This document shows, piece by piece, positions 48,204-57,507 of a stretch of 64,000 nucleotides of DNA. The stretch covers positions 62,001 through 126,000 of the forward strand of contig CANLNQ010000013.1 in assembly GCA_947492525.1 (NCBI GenBank), written 5' to 3'. This stretch comes from an uncultured Granulosicoccus sp. GTDB taxonomy: Bacteria; Pseudomonadota; Gammaproteobacteria; Granulosicoccales; Granulosicoccaceae. Below the pieces are notes generated by a model that was not told where the DNA came from, searched no databases, and was given only the letters and a program-made list of their open reading frames with translations. Each line of letters begins with the position of its first letter. The stretch's first letter is position 1. Made by a program: the position numbers and the translations under genes.

Positions 48204-49307
48204 GTGAAAATTGCCGCCCTCGAAACCTACTACAACGAATTCGTCTGCTTCGTCAAGGTCATCACCGATGATGGCGCCTTTGGCTGGGGTCAGGTTGCGC
48301 CCTACCATGCCGACATCACGTCCCTGATCCTGCACCGCCAGGTAGCGCCCCATGTGCTCGGTCAGGACGCCATGGACATCGACGCTCTGGTGACGCGGGT
48401 ACGTGAGCGCGAACACAAGTTTCCGGGCTCGCATCTGTATCGCGCCATCGGCGGGCTGGATACGGCACTGTGGGATCTGCGTGGGCGACTCGAATCGCTG
48501 CCCGTGTGCACCCTGCTGGGCGGCTCTCCGGGCACGGTACGCGCCTATGCCTCTTCCATGCAGCGCGAAATCAGCCCCGCGGAGGAAGCGCGTCGCTTCG
48601 AGCAACTGGCAACCCGCCAGGGCTTCGATGCCTTCAAGTTTCGCATCGGCTCAGAGTACGGTCACGACCGGGACGAATGGCCCGGCAGAACCGAGGAAAT
48701 CGTACCGCTTGTACGCCGCACGCTGGGTCCGGAGGCCAGCCTGCTGGTCGATGCCAACTCTTGCTATTCCCCTGCCCGTGCCATTGAAGTCGGCCAGATG
48801 CTGATCAGCGAGGGTATCGAGCACTTCGAAGAACCCTGTACCTACTGGGAGTACGAGCAGACGCGGCAGGTGACCGAAGCGCTGACAATCAATGTCACCG
48901 GGGGTGAACAGGATTGTGAACTGGGCGGCTGGCAACGGATGATCGCTGATCATGTGGTTGACATCATTCAACCGGACATCTGCTACCTGGGCGGCATGCA
49001 GCGCACACGACAGGTGGCGGATATGGCTCACAGGGCAGGCATGCCCTGCACACCTCACTGCGCCAATCTGTCGATGGTCACCCTGTTCACCATGCATTTG
49101 CTACGCGCCATTCCCAATGCCGGAAAGTACCTGGAATTCTCGATCGAAGGGCTCGACTACTATCCCTGGCAGGACGCCCTCTTCACGGAATCGCCTTACG
49201 ACATACATGATGGCAAGGCGACTGTCACCGACCGGCCCGGCTGGGGCGCAGAGCCCTCCCCGCTCTGGCTCGAAAAATCACGCAAGCAGGTCTCTGACCT
49301 GGTCTGA
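48204..49307 (+). CDS. Enolase-superfamily (mandelate racemase/muconate lactonising) enzyme
   Basis: 367 residues starting at the GTG at 48204 with AGGAG nine bases upstream. An in-frame ATG at 48183 would add seven residues and has no ribosome site. With that longer numbering the catalytic set is: Lys152-x-Arg154 (FKFRIG), metal ligands Asp190 (VDANS), Glu216 (FEEPC) and Glu242 (GEQD), and His292 (PHCANL). A KxR motif with the distal His suggests an acid-sugar dehydratase or racemase. It lies divergent from the PotDABC-like operon, so the importer may bring its substrate. Confidence 0.87.
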   Translation: MKIAALETYYNEFVCFVKVITDDGAFGWGQVAPYHADITSLILHRQVAPHVLGQDAMDIDALVTRVREREHKFPGSHLYRAIGGLDTALWDLRGRLESLPVCTLLGGSPGTVRAYASSMQREISPAEEARRFEQLATRQGFDAFKFRIGSEYGHDRDEWPGRTEEIVPLVRRTLGPEASLLVDANSCYSPARAIEVGQMLISEGIEHFEEPCTYWEYEQTRQVTEALTINVTGGEQDCELGGWQRMIADHVVDIIQPDICYLGGMQRTRQVADMAHRAGMPCTPHCANLSMVTLFTMHLLRAIPNAGKYLEFSIEGLDYYPWQDALFTESPYDIHDGKATVTDRPGWGAEPSPLWLEKSRKQVSDLV

Positions 49308-49323
49308 GACTCGCCGGGGGTAC

Positions 49324-51717
49324 TCAGGCCGCCAGAGACGCAGAGTCGCCCTCGCCCGTGTTCGAGGAGGAGGCATCATCGAGATAGGCCTGCACCTCGT
49401 CGGCCTGCATGGGCCTGGAAATCAGATACCCCTGCAACTCATCGCAATCCAGCGAGGAAAGTATGTCTGCCTGAGCGCTGGTTTCCACCCCTTCGGCGAC
49501 CACATGCATGTGCAGACTCTTGCCCATCGACACAACGGCTTCGACGATGCCGGCATTCTGCGGGTTGTTTTCCAGATCGGACACGAACGCCCGATCAATC
49601 TTGAGCTTGTTGAAGCCGAAGCGCTGCAGGTAGCTCAGGGATGAATAGCCGGTTCCGAAGTCGTCCATCGCGATCCGGATACCCAGGCTCTTGAGCTCAG
49701 CGAGTGTGGCCAGCGCATCGCTCTTGTCATCCATCAGCAAAGACTCGGTGATTTCCAGTTCCAGCCGACTGCCACAGATGCCGTTCGATTCCAGCGCCTC
49801 CTTGACGATACCAACGATGTTGTAGTTCCCGAACTGAGCCACCGACAGATTGACAGCCACGCGGATGTGCGCTGGCCAGTTGGCAGCGTCCCGACAGGCC
49901 TGACGCAATACGAACTCGCCGATAGGAACAATCAGACCCGTCTGTTCCGCCACCGGAATGAAATCCAATGGCGGGACGACACCCAACTCGTCATCAGTCC
50001 AGCGCAGCAGTGCCTCGAAACACACGGTCGACCGACTGGAGCAGTCCACCAGAGGCTGATAGTTCAGTGTCAGGGCGCCCAGTTCAAGCGCCAGCCGCAG
50101 TCGCGATTCCAGCTTTCTTCTGGCATCCAGTTGCAGATTCATGCGGGACTCGAAGAATCGTGTGGTTGCCTTGCCACCTGCCTTGGATTCATACATCGCG
50201 GTGTCGGCATTGCGCATCAGATCGGCAACCGTGTCGCCATCATCAGGATAGACGGCGATACCGACGGAGGCCTCGACCTGCAACTGCGCCCCATCGAGCA
50301 CGATGCTGGATGCAAACACGGCATGGATACGCTCCGCCAGCGCCGCGGCATCCTCGGGCTGTCGAGTCGATGCGCTCAGCAAGCTGAATTCATCGCCACC
50401 CTGTCGGGCAACCACGTCACCCTCTTGCATCAAGTCGGTCAGGCGTCGCCCCACCAGTTGTATCAACTCATCACCCACGGCATGACCGTACATGTCGTTG
50501 ACCGCCTTGAAGTTGTCCAGATCCATCAGCAGCAGGGCAAAGGACTTGCCGTGTTTTCGGGCGTGCTCAAGCGTACTGTTCGCCAATTCGTTGAACAAGC
50601 GCCTGTTGGGCAGATCTGTCAGCACATCATGCAAGGCGAGGTGGGCAATTCTTGCCTCGTTCTCGCGCCGCTGGGTCAGATCACGAATCGCGATCATCTC
50701 GCCTTGCTCACCATTCTGCAGCATGATGGCTCGACGACAGATCTTCGCTGGAAAATCGCTGCCGTTGTCGTGGCGAACCTGAATCTCCTGAATGAGGGCC
50801 TCATCGCCCAGCTGTTGCAAGGGTATCGCCTCGATGGACCAATCCGAAAGATATCGTTCGTCGTGCTCCTCATCGAGCCTCAGTAAATTCCGGGCAGCCA
50901 GGTTGGTGTCCAGTATCAGCAGGTCCTGATGGACAATCAGCCCTTCGAATGCGCCATCGGCCAGCATCCTGAAGCGCTCTGCCTGCAGGGCCAATTGACT
51001 GGACAGGCGTTGGTCGACAATGGCAGCAAGCATACCGCTCATCAGGATGAGCAAGGACACCAGTGTGACCGTGACAATGAGAAAGGAGCGAGATACGCCA
51101 ACTCTGGCCTCGAACAGGCCCAGCTCCAGACGGGTTGCCGACATGCCGAGAAAGTGCAGGCAGAGAATCGTCAGCATCAGCAGCCCCCCTGCAAGCAACC
51201 GCGAGCGCACAGTGTTGCGATGGAACAGCTTGTCGACAGCCAGAGCGCCGAGGATGCCTGCGGCGAACAAGGATGCGATGACCAGATCGCTGTCATGGCT
51301 CAGCGTTCCCGGAAAGCGCAGACCTTGCATTCCGATGTAATGCAGAGAGGCAATGCCGGCGCCAACCAGAATACCGCCCGAGAGTCGCATGGGTCGACTG
51401 TGACGTCGCCAGAAGGCGAGCAGAAAACCGGAGCCGATGACCAGGGTACCGACGAGCAGAGACAGGACGGTCAGGGCCAGATCGTGAGTGATCGGTATGC
51501 TGGTCTGATACGCCAGCATACCGATGAAGTGCGTCGACCAGGCGGTGCAACCCGCGCACAGACCGAGCAGAGTCACCCAGATCGACGAGCGCTCCCCGGC
51601 CATGGCCCGTCCGCCAGTAGCCACACAGCTCAGGCATCCCAGCAGACAGATGATGCCGGCCAGCAGAACGAGACTCAGATCATGCTCCAGAGTCAGGCAA
51701 TCCACGATTCGAAGCAT
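49324..51717 (-). CDS. MHYT-PAS-GGDEF-EAL cyclic-di-GMP turnover protein
   Basis: 797 residues from the ATG at 51717; upstream sequence adds 61 non-homologous residues. The seven-helix MHYT sensor (about 12-235) has paired His and Met in STHFIGM, LHYIGM and LHFLGM, thought to bind copper or gases. A PAS domain (about 245-345), the diguanylate cyclase motif GGDEF at 440-444, and an EAL phosphodiesterase domain (EALLRW at 568) follow, with intact DDFGTGYSSL and VAEGVET. The usual RxxD inhibitory site reads QEGD, so product feedback may be lost. Both activities may be present; the dominant one is unknown. It sits at the inner membrane. Confidence 0.94.
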   Translation of the reverse strand: MLRIVDCLTLEHDLSLVLLAGIICLLGCLSCVATGGRAMAGERSSIWVTLLGLCAGCTAWSTHFIGMLAYQTSIPITHDLALTVLSLLVGTLVIGSGFLLAFWRRHSRPMRLSGGILVGAGIASLHYIGMQGLRFPGTLSHDSDLVIASLFAAGILGALAVDKLFHRNTVRSRLLAGGLLMLTILCLHFLGMSATRLELGLFEARVGVSRSFLIVTVTLVSLLILMSGMLAAIVDQRLSSQLALQAERFRMLADGAFEGLIVHQDLLILDTNLAARNLLRLDEEHDERYLSDWSIEAIPLQQLGDEALIQEIQVRHDNGSDFPAKICRRAIMLQNGEQGEMIAIRDLTQRRENEARIAHLALHDVLTDLPNRRLFNELANSTLEHARKHGKSFALLLMDLDNFKAVNDMYGHAVGDELIQLVGRRLTDLMQEGDVVARQGGDEFSLLSASTRQPEDAAALAERIHAVFASSIVLDGAQLQVEASVGIAVYPDDGDTVADLMRNADTAMYESKAGGKATTRFFESRMNLQLDARRKLESRLRLALELGALTLNYQPLVDCSSRSTVCFEALLRWTDDELGVVPPLDFIPVAEQTGLIVPIGEFVLRQACRDAANWPAHIRVAVNLSVAQFGNYNIVGIVKEALESNGICGSRLELEITESLLMDDKSDALATLAELKSLGIRIAMDDFGTGYSSLSYLQRFGFNKLKIDRAFVSDLENNPQNAGIVEAVVSMGKSLHMHVVAEGVETSAQADILSSLDCDELQGYLISRPMQADEVQAYLDDASSSNTGEGDSASLAA

Positions 51718-51908
51718 TGATTCATCCCTGGTCAGTGAAATGGTCGTAACGATGATCGGCAGAAACCTACCTGCAGATAGTCGGCTGTAATGCGAGGGAC
51801 TGTAGGCATTCCTGATATCTTTATGTAACAGGGTTACAGAAGTGACCGGCGAGCATGGTTTAATGGCGCCGCTTCCGCCTCCCGAAGTGCTCGGCTGCAT
51901 TCACGGAC

Positions 51909-53033
51909 ATGATCTATCTATTTCTGGCTTCCATCGGCTTTATTGCCTATACCTATGCGCTTTTCCCGCTACTGTTGCACCTGCGTGCCCGCTCGCAGCC
52001 CGTGCTCAGTGCGGTGGTGCCGGAGCGCTGGCCCACTGTCAGCATCGTCATACCCACCTGTAATGAAGCCCGGTATCTGAAGGCCAGACTGGACAATATG
52101 GCCGAGCTGGATTACCCGAGTGCCCTGGTGGAATGGATCGTGGTGTCCAACGGCTCCAGCGACGCCACCGAGTCGCTGTTGCACAGCTCATTCTTCGGCT
52201 TCCCGAACCGCAAGTACCTGCATCTGGACACCCCGGTTGGCAAGAGCAGTGCGCTCAAGCAAGGTGTGCGCATGGCCAGCGGTCGCATCATTGTCTTCAT
52301 GGATGCGCGTCTGCCCGTGTCGAGCAATGCCCTGCGCAAATTGGTGCCCTACCTGCTTTATCCGGAAGTGGGAGCGGTCAGCGGCGAACTGGTGTTGTCA
52401 GATCCGACCAGCCTTGCCGCAGGCAATCTCGGTCTCTACTGGCGCTATGAGAAGTGGATTCGCGAGAACGAAAGCCGGCTGTATTCCACCACGGGGGTCA
52501 CCGGCGCCCTCTACGCCATGCGCAGAAGCGATTACAAACCCAATCGCAACGCAACCCTGCTGGATGAATTCGATACGCCTGTGAGCCTGCTCAAGCAGGG
52601 CAAGCGCACCTTGTTCGTGGCCGGGGCCCATGCCTACGACAAGGCCTCGGAAAACATCCGCGAGGAATTTCAGAAAAAGGTGCGCAATCTGGCCGGGAAC
52701 TGGCAGTCCTTCCAGGCCAATCCGTGGCTGTTTCTGCCATCGCGCAACCCGGTCTGGTGGCAGTTCCTGTCGCACAAGCTGTTCCGCCTGCTCGTGCCCT
52801 ATGCGCTGATCACCGCCTTTCTCAGCGCATTGCTCGGCGAAGGCAGGTTTCTGGACGTCATGTTCGTGCTGCAACTGATGTTCTACGTACTGGTTGCCGC
52901 CAGCTACCTCAACATGCCGGGCACCAGCAATCGCGTCATGAACCTGTTGAAGGTCATTGTCCAGCTCAATGCGGCGGCGCTGATTGCAACACTTCGGCAT
53001 CTGCAAGGTGAGCGCCCTGCACGCCGGGGTTGA
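51909..53033 (+). CDS. Family 2 glycosyltransferase, membrane-associated
   Basis: 374 residues. An N-terminal membrane helix (1-23) leads into a GT-A domain: VSIVIPTCNEARYLKARLDN, then IVVSNGSSDAT, and IIVFMDARLPVSS at the sugar-nucleotide/metal site. A further acidic stretch is LLDEFDTPVSLLKQGKR. Two to three C-terminal helices (about 295-345) keep it in the membrane. It resembles polysaccharide or lipid-linked synthases of the hyaluronan/cellulose group but is shorter. No other polysaccharide genes are adjacent, so the product is unknown. It is divergent from the c-di-GMP gene. Confidence 0.88.
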   Translation: MIYLFLASIGFIAYTYALFPLLLHLRARSQPVLSAVVPERWPTVSIVIPTCNEARYLKARLDNMAELDYPSALVEWIVVSNGSSDATESLLHSSFFGFPNRKYLHLDTPVGKSSALKQGVRMASGRIIVFMDARLPVSSNALRKLVPYLLYPEVGAVSGELVLSDPTSLAAGNLGLYWRYEKWIRENESRLYSTTGVTGALYAMRRSDYKPNRNATLLDEFDTPVSLLKQGKRTLFVAGAHAYDKASENIREEFQKKVRNLAGNWQSFQANPWLFLPSRNPVWWQFLSHKLFRLLVPYALITAFLSALLGEGRFLDVMFVLQLMFYVLVAASYLNMPGTSNRVMNLLKVIVQLNAAALIATLRHLQGERPARRG

Positions 53034-53095
53034 ACCGGTATCCGATCACACTCACTGCGAAAATCTGGACCTGTGCCTCGTCCCGATACTCGCCG

Positions 53096-54022
53096 CTACC
53101 CCTGATTGGGTACCGCTCCCTTGGCCTTCGGCGCCCTCTGGATTCCCAGGCGCCTTTCGCGCAGAATGATGATGACCCCGGCGGTGATGATCAACAGGAC
53201 ACCGATCAGCATGAGTGGCGTAGGCACTTCACTGAACACGAAATAGCCGATCAGCACAGCCAATATGATCGAGCTGTACTCGAACGGCGCAATCACCGCC
53301 ACTTCGGCATGGCGGTAGCTTTCAGTCAGCAGTATCTGCCCCACTCCGCCGAGTAATCCCCCTGCCACCAGAAGCCCCAGATCTGCCAGAGACGGCAAGA
53401 CCCAGCCGAAGGGCAAGGTCAGAAGCGCCAGTAAGGAGGACATGCAGGAGAAGTAGAACACAATGGCGCCGGTACTTTCCGTGGCCACCAGCTTGCGGGC
53501 GAACACCTGTGCCAGCGCCGAAAACACCGCCGCCATGAGCGCGGCAAAGGTGCCGATCGTTTCCAGCTTCGTGGACGTTGCAAAGCTCATCTCGGTAAAG
53601 CGCGGCAACACCACCAGGAAAACCCCGAACAGCCCGAGCAGCAGCGCTCCGAAACGCACCGCGCGAATTCTCTCGCCGAGAAACATGGCTGCCAGAATGG
53701 TCACCATGAACGGCGCCGTATAGCCGATGGCCACCACTTCAGGCAAAGGCAGCAGACCGACCGCCAGAAAACCCAGTCCCATCGCACAGCTTCCCATCAT
53801 TCCCCTCCACACATGCCCCATGGGATCCACCGGCTTGAGCTTGCCGGGGAATTCGCCCCGGAATGCCAACCAGCCCAACAGCACCGGGATGGCAAAGAAA
53901 GAGCGAAAGAACATGGCCTCTCCCGACGGAATCTGATCAGCGCTCGCCTTGACGCAGGAAAACATCAGGACGAACAGACAGACCGACAGAATCTTGAGGA
54001 TGATGCCTTTGACGGGATTCAC
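53096..54022 (-). CDS. DMT-superfamily (EamA) transporter
   Basis: 308 residues, ten helices in two EamA repeats. KGIILKILSVCLFVLMFSCV starts the first helix and GLLPLPEVVAIGYTAPFMVT lies before its third-fourth helices. APFEYSSIILAVLIGYFVFS is the matching part of the second repeat. It is an exporter or importer of unknown metabolites. It is divergent from the putative pterin-like operon that begins at 54152, so it could move that pathway's product; this is only a positional guess. Confidence 0.87.
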   Translation of the reverse strand: MNPVKGIILKILSVCLFVLMFSCVKASADQIPSGEAMFFRSFFAIPVLLGWLAFRGEFPGKLKPVDPMGHVWRGMMGSCAMGLGFLAVGLLPLPEVVAIGYTAPFMVTILAAMFLGERIRAVRFGALLLGLFGVFLVVLPRFTEMSFATSTKLETIGTFAALMAAVFSALAQVFARKLVATESTGAIVFYFSCMSSLLALLTLPFGWVLPSLADLGLLVAGGLLGGVGQILLTESYRHAEVAVIAPFEYSSIILAVLIGYFVFSEVPTPLMLIGVLLIITAGVIIILRERRLGIQRAPKAKGAVPNQG

Positions 54023-54151
54023 GAGCGGCCTTGGGAGAAGACGAAGGGGCGCCTACTATAGGGCAAGTCCACGGCCATTGTAAGACTCGGCGGCCTTGCC
54101 AGACAGGCGTACGCTGAAGCTATACTGGCGCTTTGAACCCACCGAGATCTG

Positions 54152-55132
54152 ATGGACGCGCAGGCCTACTGGATAACCGGAGAAAGAACCGGGGAAATAC
54201 GAACCGCCACGCTGCGCCAGGCCGGGCCGGACGATGTCATCGTTCGCACCCTGTACTCCGCGATCAGTCGCGGAACGGAAGCACTCGTGTTCAATGGCGC
54301 TGTCCCTGCCGGCGAGCACCAGCGGATGCGAGCGCCCTTTCAGGAAGGCGAATTTCCCTGGCCCATCAAGTATGGCTACATCAATGTCGGCCTGGTGGAA
54401 CAAGGGCCCGACTCATTGCTGGGCGAGCATGTGTTCTGCCTGTACCCGCATCAGAGCCGCTACGTGGTTCCAGCCGAGGCCGTGACGCTCATTCCCTCTC
54501 GGCTACCTGCCGGCCGCGCTGTGCTGTGCGCCAATCTGGAGACGGCCATCAATGCCCTGTGGGACGCACAACCGGCCATTGGTGACCGAATCAGTGTGGT
54601 CGGTGCCGGGGTTGTCGGCTGCCTGGTCGCCTGGCTGGCCGCGAAGATTCCCGGCTGCGACGTCGAACTGGTTGACATCAATGCCGATCGGGCTGCGCTT
54701 GCCGCCGAGCTGGGCGCCGCATTCAGTCTGCCTGATGATGCCAGAGGCGAGCGGGATCTGATCATTCATGCCTCGGCCAGCGAACAAGGGCTGGAAACCG
54801 CGCTGTCCCTGGCAGGGTTCGAGGCCACGGTACTGGAACTGAGCTGGTATGGAGACCGCCGGGTAAGCGTGCCGCTGGGTCAGGCGTTCCATTCTCAGCG
54901 TCTGCAGATTCGTTCCTCACAGGTCGGGCAGATCGAGCCCGGACACCGAGCGCGCTGGAATTATCAACGTCGCCTCGCCCTGGCCATTCAACTGCTGGAA
55001 GACGAAGTACTGGACAAGCTGATCACTGGCGAGAGTGAATTTTCCGACCTGCCCGAAGCGATGAGTTCGCTGACGGAAGGTGGTCGGGATGTTCTATGTC
55101 ACCGTATCAGATACCATCACGAATTCACCTGA
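54152..55132 (+). CDS. MDR-family dehydrogenase lacking catalytic zinc ligands (first gene of pterin-like operon)
   Basis: 326 residues of the medium-chain dehydrogenase fold. The NAD(P)-binding motif is [18 protein letters not shown] (about 150-167). The N-terminal domain has [14 protein letters not shown] and [11 protein letters not shown], which resemble BchC-like and other zinc-less members: no Cys or GHE zinc ligands are present. It probably reduces or oxidises a carbonyl using NAD(P)H without zinc. The downstream 6-PTPS-like gene starts inside its 3' end (44-base overlap at the earliest start), so translation is coupled. The substrate is unknown. Confidence 0.82.
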   Translation: MDAQAYWITGERTGEIRTATLRQAGPDDVIVRTLYSAISRGTEALVFNGAVPAGEHQRMRAPFQEGEFPWPIKYGYINVGLVEQGPDSLLGEHVFCLYPHQSRYVVPAEAVTLIPSRLPAGRAVLCANLETAINALWDAQPAIGDRISVVGAGVVGCLVAWLAAKIPGCDVELVDINADRAALAAELGAAFSLPDDARGERDLIIHASASEQGLETALSLAGFEATVLELSWYGDRRVSVPLGQAFHSQRLQIRSSQVGQIEPGHRARWNYQRRLALAIQLLEDEVLDKLITGESEFSDLPEAMSSLTEGGRDVLCHRIRYHHEFT

Positions 55133-55553
55133 AACCGGACAAGCACCTGTGTACAGCCTGAACGTCAGAGAACACTTCATGATCGCCCACAGCTTCAAGG
55201 GCGAGATCTTCGGACCGGCACAACGCATGCACGGAGCCACCTATGTAGTGGATCTGGAAATGCGACGCCCACAGCTTGATGAGGATGGCCTGGTGGTGGA
55301 TATCGGCCTGGCCAGCCAGCAGCTGGCCGCCGTTCTGGCAGAGCTCAATTACCAGAACCTGGATGAAGTGCCGGAGTTTGCCGGCAAGAACACCACCACC
55401 GAGTTTCTGGCAGCCATCATCTTCGACAGAATTGCTGCGCGCATCGCGGCCGGCGATCTGGGTCCGGCGGCGAAAGGTCTCACTGCCATGAAGGTCACAC
55501 TGCACGAGTCGCATATCGCCTGGGCGGCCTACGAAGGTGACCTACCCGCCTGA
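55089..55553 (+). CDS. Divergent 6-pyruvoyl-tetrahydropterin / 6-carboxytetrahydropterin synthase-like protein
   Basis: 154 residues from the ATG at 55089 (GGAAGGTGG upstream), or 134 from the GTG at 55149, where homology begins ([16 protein letters not shown]). The T-fold 6-PTPS/QueD pattern is clear: [23 protein letters not shown], and LHESHIAW at the C-terminus. Key residues differ: the normal HGH zinc pair is HGA, so one zinc His is lost, and there is no cysteine at all, so the usual catalytic Cys is missing. It is thus probably not QueD and may act on a different pterin-like substrate. Its stop overlaps the next gene by one base (TGATG). Confidence 0.8.
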   Translation: MFYVTVSDTITNSPETGQAPVYSLNVREHFMIAHSFKGEIFGPAQRMHGATYVVDLEMRRPQLDEDGLVVDIGLASQQLAAVLAELNYQNLDEVPEFAGKNTTTEFLAAIIFDRIAARIAAGDLGPAAKGLTAMKVTLHESHIAWAAYEGDLPA

Positions 55554-56602
55554 TGTCATCAGACCAGACGCTGTATTTTCTGATTCCGGGCGATATCGAT
55601 ACACGCACTGGTGGGTATCGATACGATAAGCGCATCATCGAGGGGCTGCGAGCACTTGGCAGAGAGGTGCAGCTGATCTCACTCGAGGGCAACTTTCCGA
55701 CCCCCGATGCCAACGATCTGGTGCGCGCGCAGGCCTGTCTCGAGAATCTGCCGGATGGCGCCCTGACTCTGATCGATGCTCTGGCCGGCAGTGTCATGCC
55801 CGAACAATTGGCAAGCCAGGCTGACAGACTGCGATTGATCTCCCTTGTGCATCATCCTCTTGCACTGGAGACCGGTATCAGCGCCACTACCGCCAGAGAG
55901 CTTGAACAGACAGAGGCGGCGGCACTGGCACAGGTTCAGCGCATCATCACCACCAGTCATAGCACAGCCCTGTCCCTGCAAGACTACGCCGTAGCAGACG
56001 ATACTGTCGTCACAGTCTGCCCGGGAACCGACCTTGCACCTTTGGCAACGGGCTCCGACCGGCAGGTGTTTCAGCTACTGTGCGTTGCAACACTGACACC
56101 ACGCAAGGGTCACAGCGTACTGCTGGAGGCATTGGCCGAGCTATCGGAGCTTCCCTGGGAACTGGTCTGCGCAGGCAGTCAGGATCGCGACCCCGCAACA
56201 GCACGGGCCCTGCAGGAGCAGACCCGAACACTGGCCCTGCAGGACCCAGTGCGGTTTGCTGGTGAAGTCGATGAGCAGACACTGCAACACCTGTATCACG
56301 AAGCTGACCTCTTCGTGCTGGCCTCGTTTCACGAAGGTTATGGCATGGTGCTCGATGAAGCCATTGCCCGTGGCCTGCCAATCGTGGCAAGCAATGCGGG
56401 AGCCATGGCAAGCACCGTCCCTCATGGCGCTGGCCTGCTGTGCCAGGCCGGGGACGCTGGTGAACTGGCGGCCGCATTGCGACGCTTCATGGAAGAGGCG
56501 GACACGCGCCACTCGCTGCAGACTGCAGCCAGACTGGCACGAAGCCGGCTGCGCAGCTGGCAACAGGCAGCGGAGGAATTCAACGAGGCACTGCAATGGT
56601 AG
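55553..56602 (+). CDS. Family 4 glycosyltransferase
   Basis: 349 residues of GT-B fold. The C-terminal nucleotide-sugar domain has LCVATLTPRKGHSVLLEAL and ADLFVLASFHEGYGMVLDEA (the E-x7-E motif), then ARGLPIVASNAGA. The N-terminal acceptor domain includes FLIPGDIDTRTGGYRYDKRI, a glycine-rich loop, and a VHHPLALETG stretch. It transfers a sugar to an unknown acceptor. Because it sits between the PTPS-like and methyltransferase genes, the acceptor may be a pterin-like compound. It overlaps both neighbours (1 base upstream, 7 bases downstream). Confidence 0.88.
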   Translation: MSSDQTLYFLIPGDIDTRTGGYRYDKRIIEGLRALGREVQLISLEGNFPTPDANDLVRAQACLENLPDGALTLIDALAGSVMPEQLASQADRLRLISLVHHPLALETGISATTARELEQTEAAALAQVQRIITTSHSTALSLQDYAVADDTVVTVCPGTDLAPLATGSDRQVFQLLCVATLTPRKGHSVLLEALAELSELPWELVCAGSQDRDPATARALQEQTRTLALQDPVRFAGEVDEQTLQHLYHEADLFVLASFHEGYGMVLDEAIARGLPIVASNAGAMASTVPHGAGLLCQAGDAGELAAALRRFMEEADTRHSLQTAARLARSRLRSWQQAAEEFNEALQW

Positions 56603-57507
56603 ACAAGACCGATAGCGACAACGCTGGTGGCTTCAGCCCGACGTGGCTGACACTGCGCGAGCCGGCTGATCATGCCGCTCGATCTGGCAGGCTGACACAA
56701 AAGCTTGCCGACTGGGCCCGCAAGCAATCAGCCATGCACATACTGGAGATGGGCTGCGGCACCGGCTCGAATTTTCGCTATCTCTGCCCACACCTGGGGC
56801 ATGATCAGGAATGGACGCTTCTGGACTACGATCCGATATTGCTGGCACAACTGCCCTTGTCCATCAGGCAGTGGGCCGAGGATGAGGGTGTGGACATCGA
56901 CACTGCCAATGAGCTTGTCACGGTTGCAGGAAAGGACTTCAGCGCTCGTGTTCGCTGGCAACAGGCAGACCTTGCCAACGAACTGTCTACGCTGCCTTTC
57001 GCGAAGACCCAGCTGGTGACCGGGTCCGCCCTGCTCGACCTGACATCACAGGGCTGGCTGGAACAGCTTGCCGAGCTTTGCATCGCGCATCAATGTGCTT
57101 GCCTGTTCGTGCTCAACTACGACGGTCGTATCCAGTGGCAGCCACAGCGGCAATTCGACACCCAGACCACGGCCCTGCTGAACAGGCATCAACTGGGTGA
57201 CAAGGGCTTCGGCCCAGCCATGGGCCCACAGGCAGGTCATGTCCTCGCACAGGCTCTGGGTTCGCGACAACAGTGCAGCGTCGAGCCCAGCGACTGGCAG
57301 ATCAGGCCAGAGCAACAGGCGCTGCAACAGGCCTTGCTCGACGGCTGGCGGACGGCCTGCGAAGAACTGGCACCCGAGAGCGCAGACGAGCTCGAACACT
57401 GGCATGATGAGCGTCAACAACTCATTTCAAGCGAGCAGTCATCCCTGAGCGTCGGTCATACCGACGTTCTGTCGCTACCCGTCAGCGGCCAGACCACAAC
57501 ATCGTGA
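56596..57507 (+). CDS. Class I SAM-dependent methyltransferase
   Basis: 303 residues. Motif I is HILEMGCGTGSNFRYL (about 49-64), followed by the acidic LLDYDP that holds the SAM ribose. The rest of the Rossmann core (QQADLANELSTLPF, VTGSALLDLTSQGWL) fits. The C-terminal ~100 residues are rich in Gln and Glu. It is the last gene of the four-gene operon; its final 26 bases overlap the convergent RibD-type gene. The acceptor is unknown, but context points to the product of the same pathway. Confidence 0.85.
   Translation: MVDKTDSDNAGGFSPTWLTLREPADHAARSGRLTQKLADWARKQSAMHILEMGCGTGSNFRYLCPHLGHDQEWTLLDYDPILLAQLPLSIRQWAEDEGVDIDTANELVTVAGKDFSARVRWQQADLANELSTLPFAKTQLVTGSALLDLTSQGWLEQLAELCIAHQCACLFVLNYDGRIQWQPQRQFDTQTTALLNRHQLGDKGFGPAMGPQAGHVLAQALGSRQQCSVEPSDWQIRPEQQALQQALLDGWRTACEELAPESADELEHWHDERQQLISSEQSSLSVGHTDVLSLPVSGQTTTS

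Noticed and set aside
55089-55553. Canonical QueD (queuosine pathway)
   Set aside because: The catalytic Cys and one zinc His are missing and no other queuosine genes are nearby.
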